Shown: one piece after another, positions 5,351 to 5,500 of the stretch | Position numbering within the stretch: position 1 is the first letter of the stretch | Layout: every line of letters starts with the position of its first letter | Assembly: GCA_026990815.1 (NCBI GenBank) | Contig: JALXCS010000204.1 | Coordinates: forward strand, 1-5,500 | Origin: Methylomonas sp. | Lineage (GTDB): Bacteria; Pseudomonadota; Gammaproteobacteria; Methylococcales; Methylomonadaceae | Direction: 5' to 3' | Length of the DNA: 5,500 bases | Position numbers and translations under genes: made by a program | The notes under the pieces: model-generated | The model's input: the letters and a program-made list of their open reading frames with translations, nothing else | Told to the model about the DNA's origin: nothing | The model's database searches: none

Positions 5351-5490
5351 AGGTAAACCCCCGGCTATGCCGGGGAGACTCTCATAGGTTTTACCTTTAC
5401 GGTAACATGTTTTACCTTTGAATTTCGACCAAGAAATTTAAAGTCCCCGATAGGGGATCCGTAAATCCCACGCCTTCAGGCGGCAGGGAT
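5351..5490 (+). ncRNA. Structured RNA or transposon-end element with consecutive hairpins (possible HEARO/omega-RNA)
   Basis: Five pairings are visible. AGGTAAA (5351-5357) pairs with TTTACCT (5390-5396), enclosing CCCCGGC-TAT-GCCGGGG (5359-5375). TTACC-TTTAC-GGTAA (5391-5405) is an alternative stem. CTTTGAATTTC-GACCAA-GAAATTTAAAG (5416-5443) has eleven pairs with one G-U. TCCCC-GATA-GGGGA lies at 5444-5457. ATCCC/GGGAT (5465-5469 with 5486-5490) encloses CGCC-TTCA-GGCG (5471-5482) with an internal loop. The direct repeat GTTTTACCTTT (5388-5398, 5409-5419) offers a second partner for the 5' strand. Dense, adjoining stems in otherwise AT-rich DNA indicate selected structure. The style fits the HEARO/omega-RNA that precedes IscB genes, or subterminal hairpins of IS200/IS605-type elements. 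The decisive partner gene would lie past the right edge. Structure is well supported; class is a guess. Confidence 0.5.
5477..5488 (+). repeat. 12-bp direct repeat CAGGCGGCAGGG, second copy
   Basis: Second copy of the 12-mer at 5060-5071. Here it supplies part of the loop and the 3' strand of the hairpin at 5465-5490, so it is structurally embedded, whereas the first copy has no matching 5' arm nearby. Confidence 0.35.
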
Positions 5491-5500
5491 AGAGTGGTAA

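Noticed and set aside
5351..5490. CRISPR array
   Set aside because: Only one 11-bp direct repeat pair and no regular repeat-spacer pattern; the signal is nested and adjoining hairpins.

Overview
The window is AT-rich DNA and most likely comes from an ammonia-oxidising proteobacterium of the Nitrosomonas type. The main reason is a four-gene block on the minus strand: two-domain blue copper oxidase, di-haem cytochrome c, mono-haem cytochrome c, copper nitrite reductase. This is the gene content and order known in Nitrosomonas europaea as ncgA-ncgB-ncgC-nirK. A methane oxidiser or another nitrifier that acquired the cluster cannot be excluded from sequence alone.

Layout. Positions 1-600 hold the edge of an unrecognised minus-strand gene, then a broken fragment of an exported-protein gene, and a strong 32-bp inverted repeat that may end the nirK transcript. 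Positions 608-3776 (minus strand) carry ncgA, ncgB, ncgC and nirK. The three ncg genes are packed with a 1-base overlap or a 1-base gap; a 61-base gap separates ncgC from nirK. Positions 3777-4017 are a divergent control region. Its centre is a 28-bp near-perfect palindrome that overlaps the -35 box of the ncg/nirK promoter and abuts a candidate promoter for the opposite gene. Positions 4018-4662 (plus strand) encode a winged-helix regulator with a cysteine-rich C-terminal domain of the SufR type. Positions 4663-5340 are gene-poor and look like accumulated remnants: direct repeats, a 63-codon ORF and a 38-codon ORF. Positions 5351-5490 form a run of strong hairpins that reads as a structured RNA or a transposon end, continuing to the window edge.

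Working together. NirK reduces nitrite to nitric oxide in the periplasm. The two c-type cytochromes are plausible electron carriers, and the NcgA oxidase is part of the same nitrite/NO tolerance module. In N. europaea the cluster is repressed by NsrR, an Rrf2-family Fe-S protein. Here the adjacent divergent gene is from a different family but also looks like an Fe-S sensor, so the same control logic may have been rebuilt with an unrelated protein. That regulator with its palindrome, and the structured RNA at the right edge, are the two parts most worth following up.
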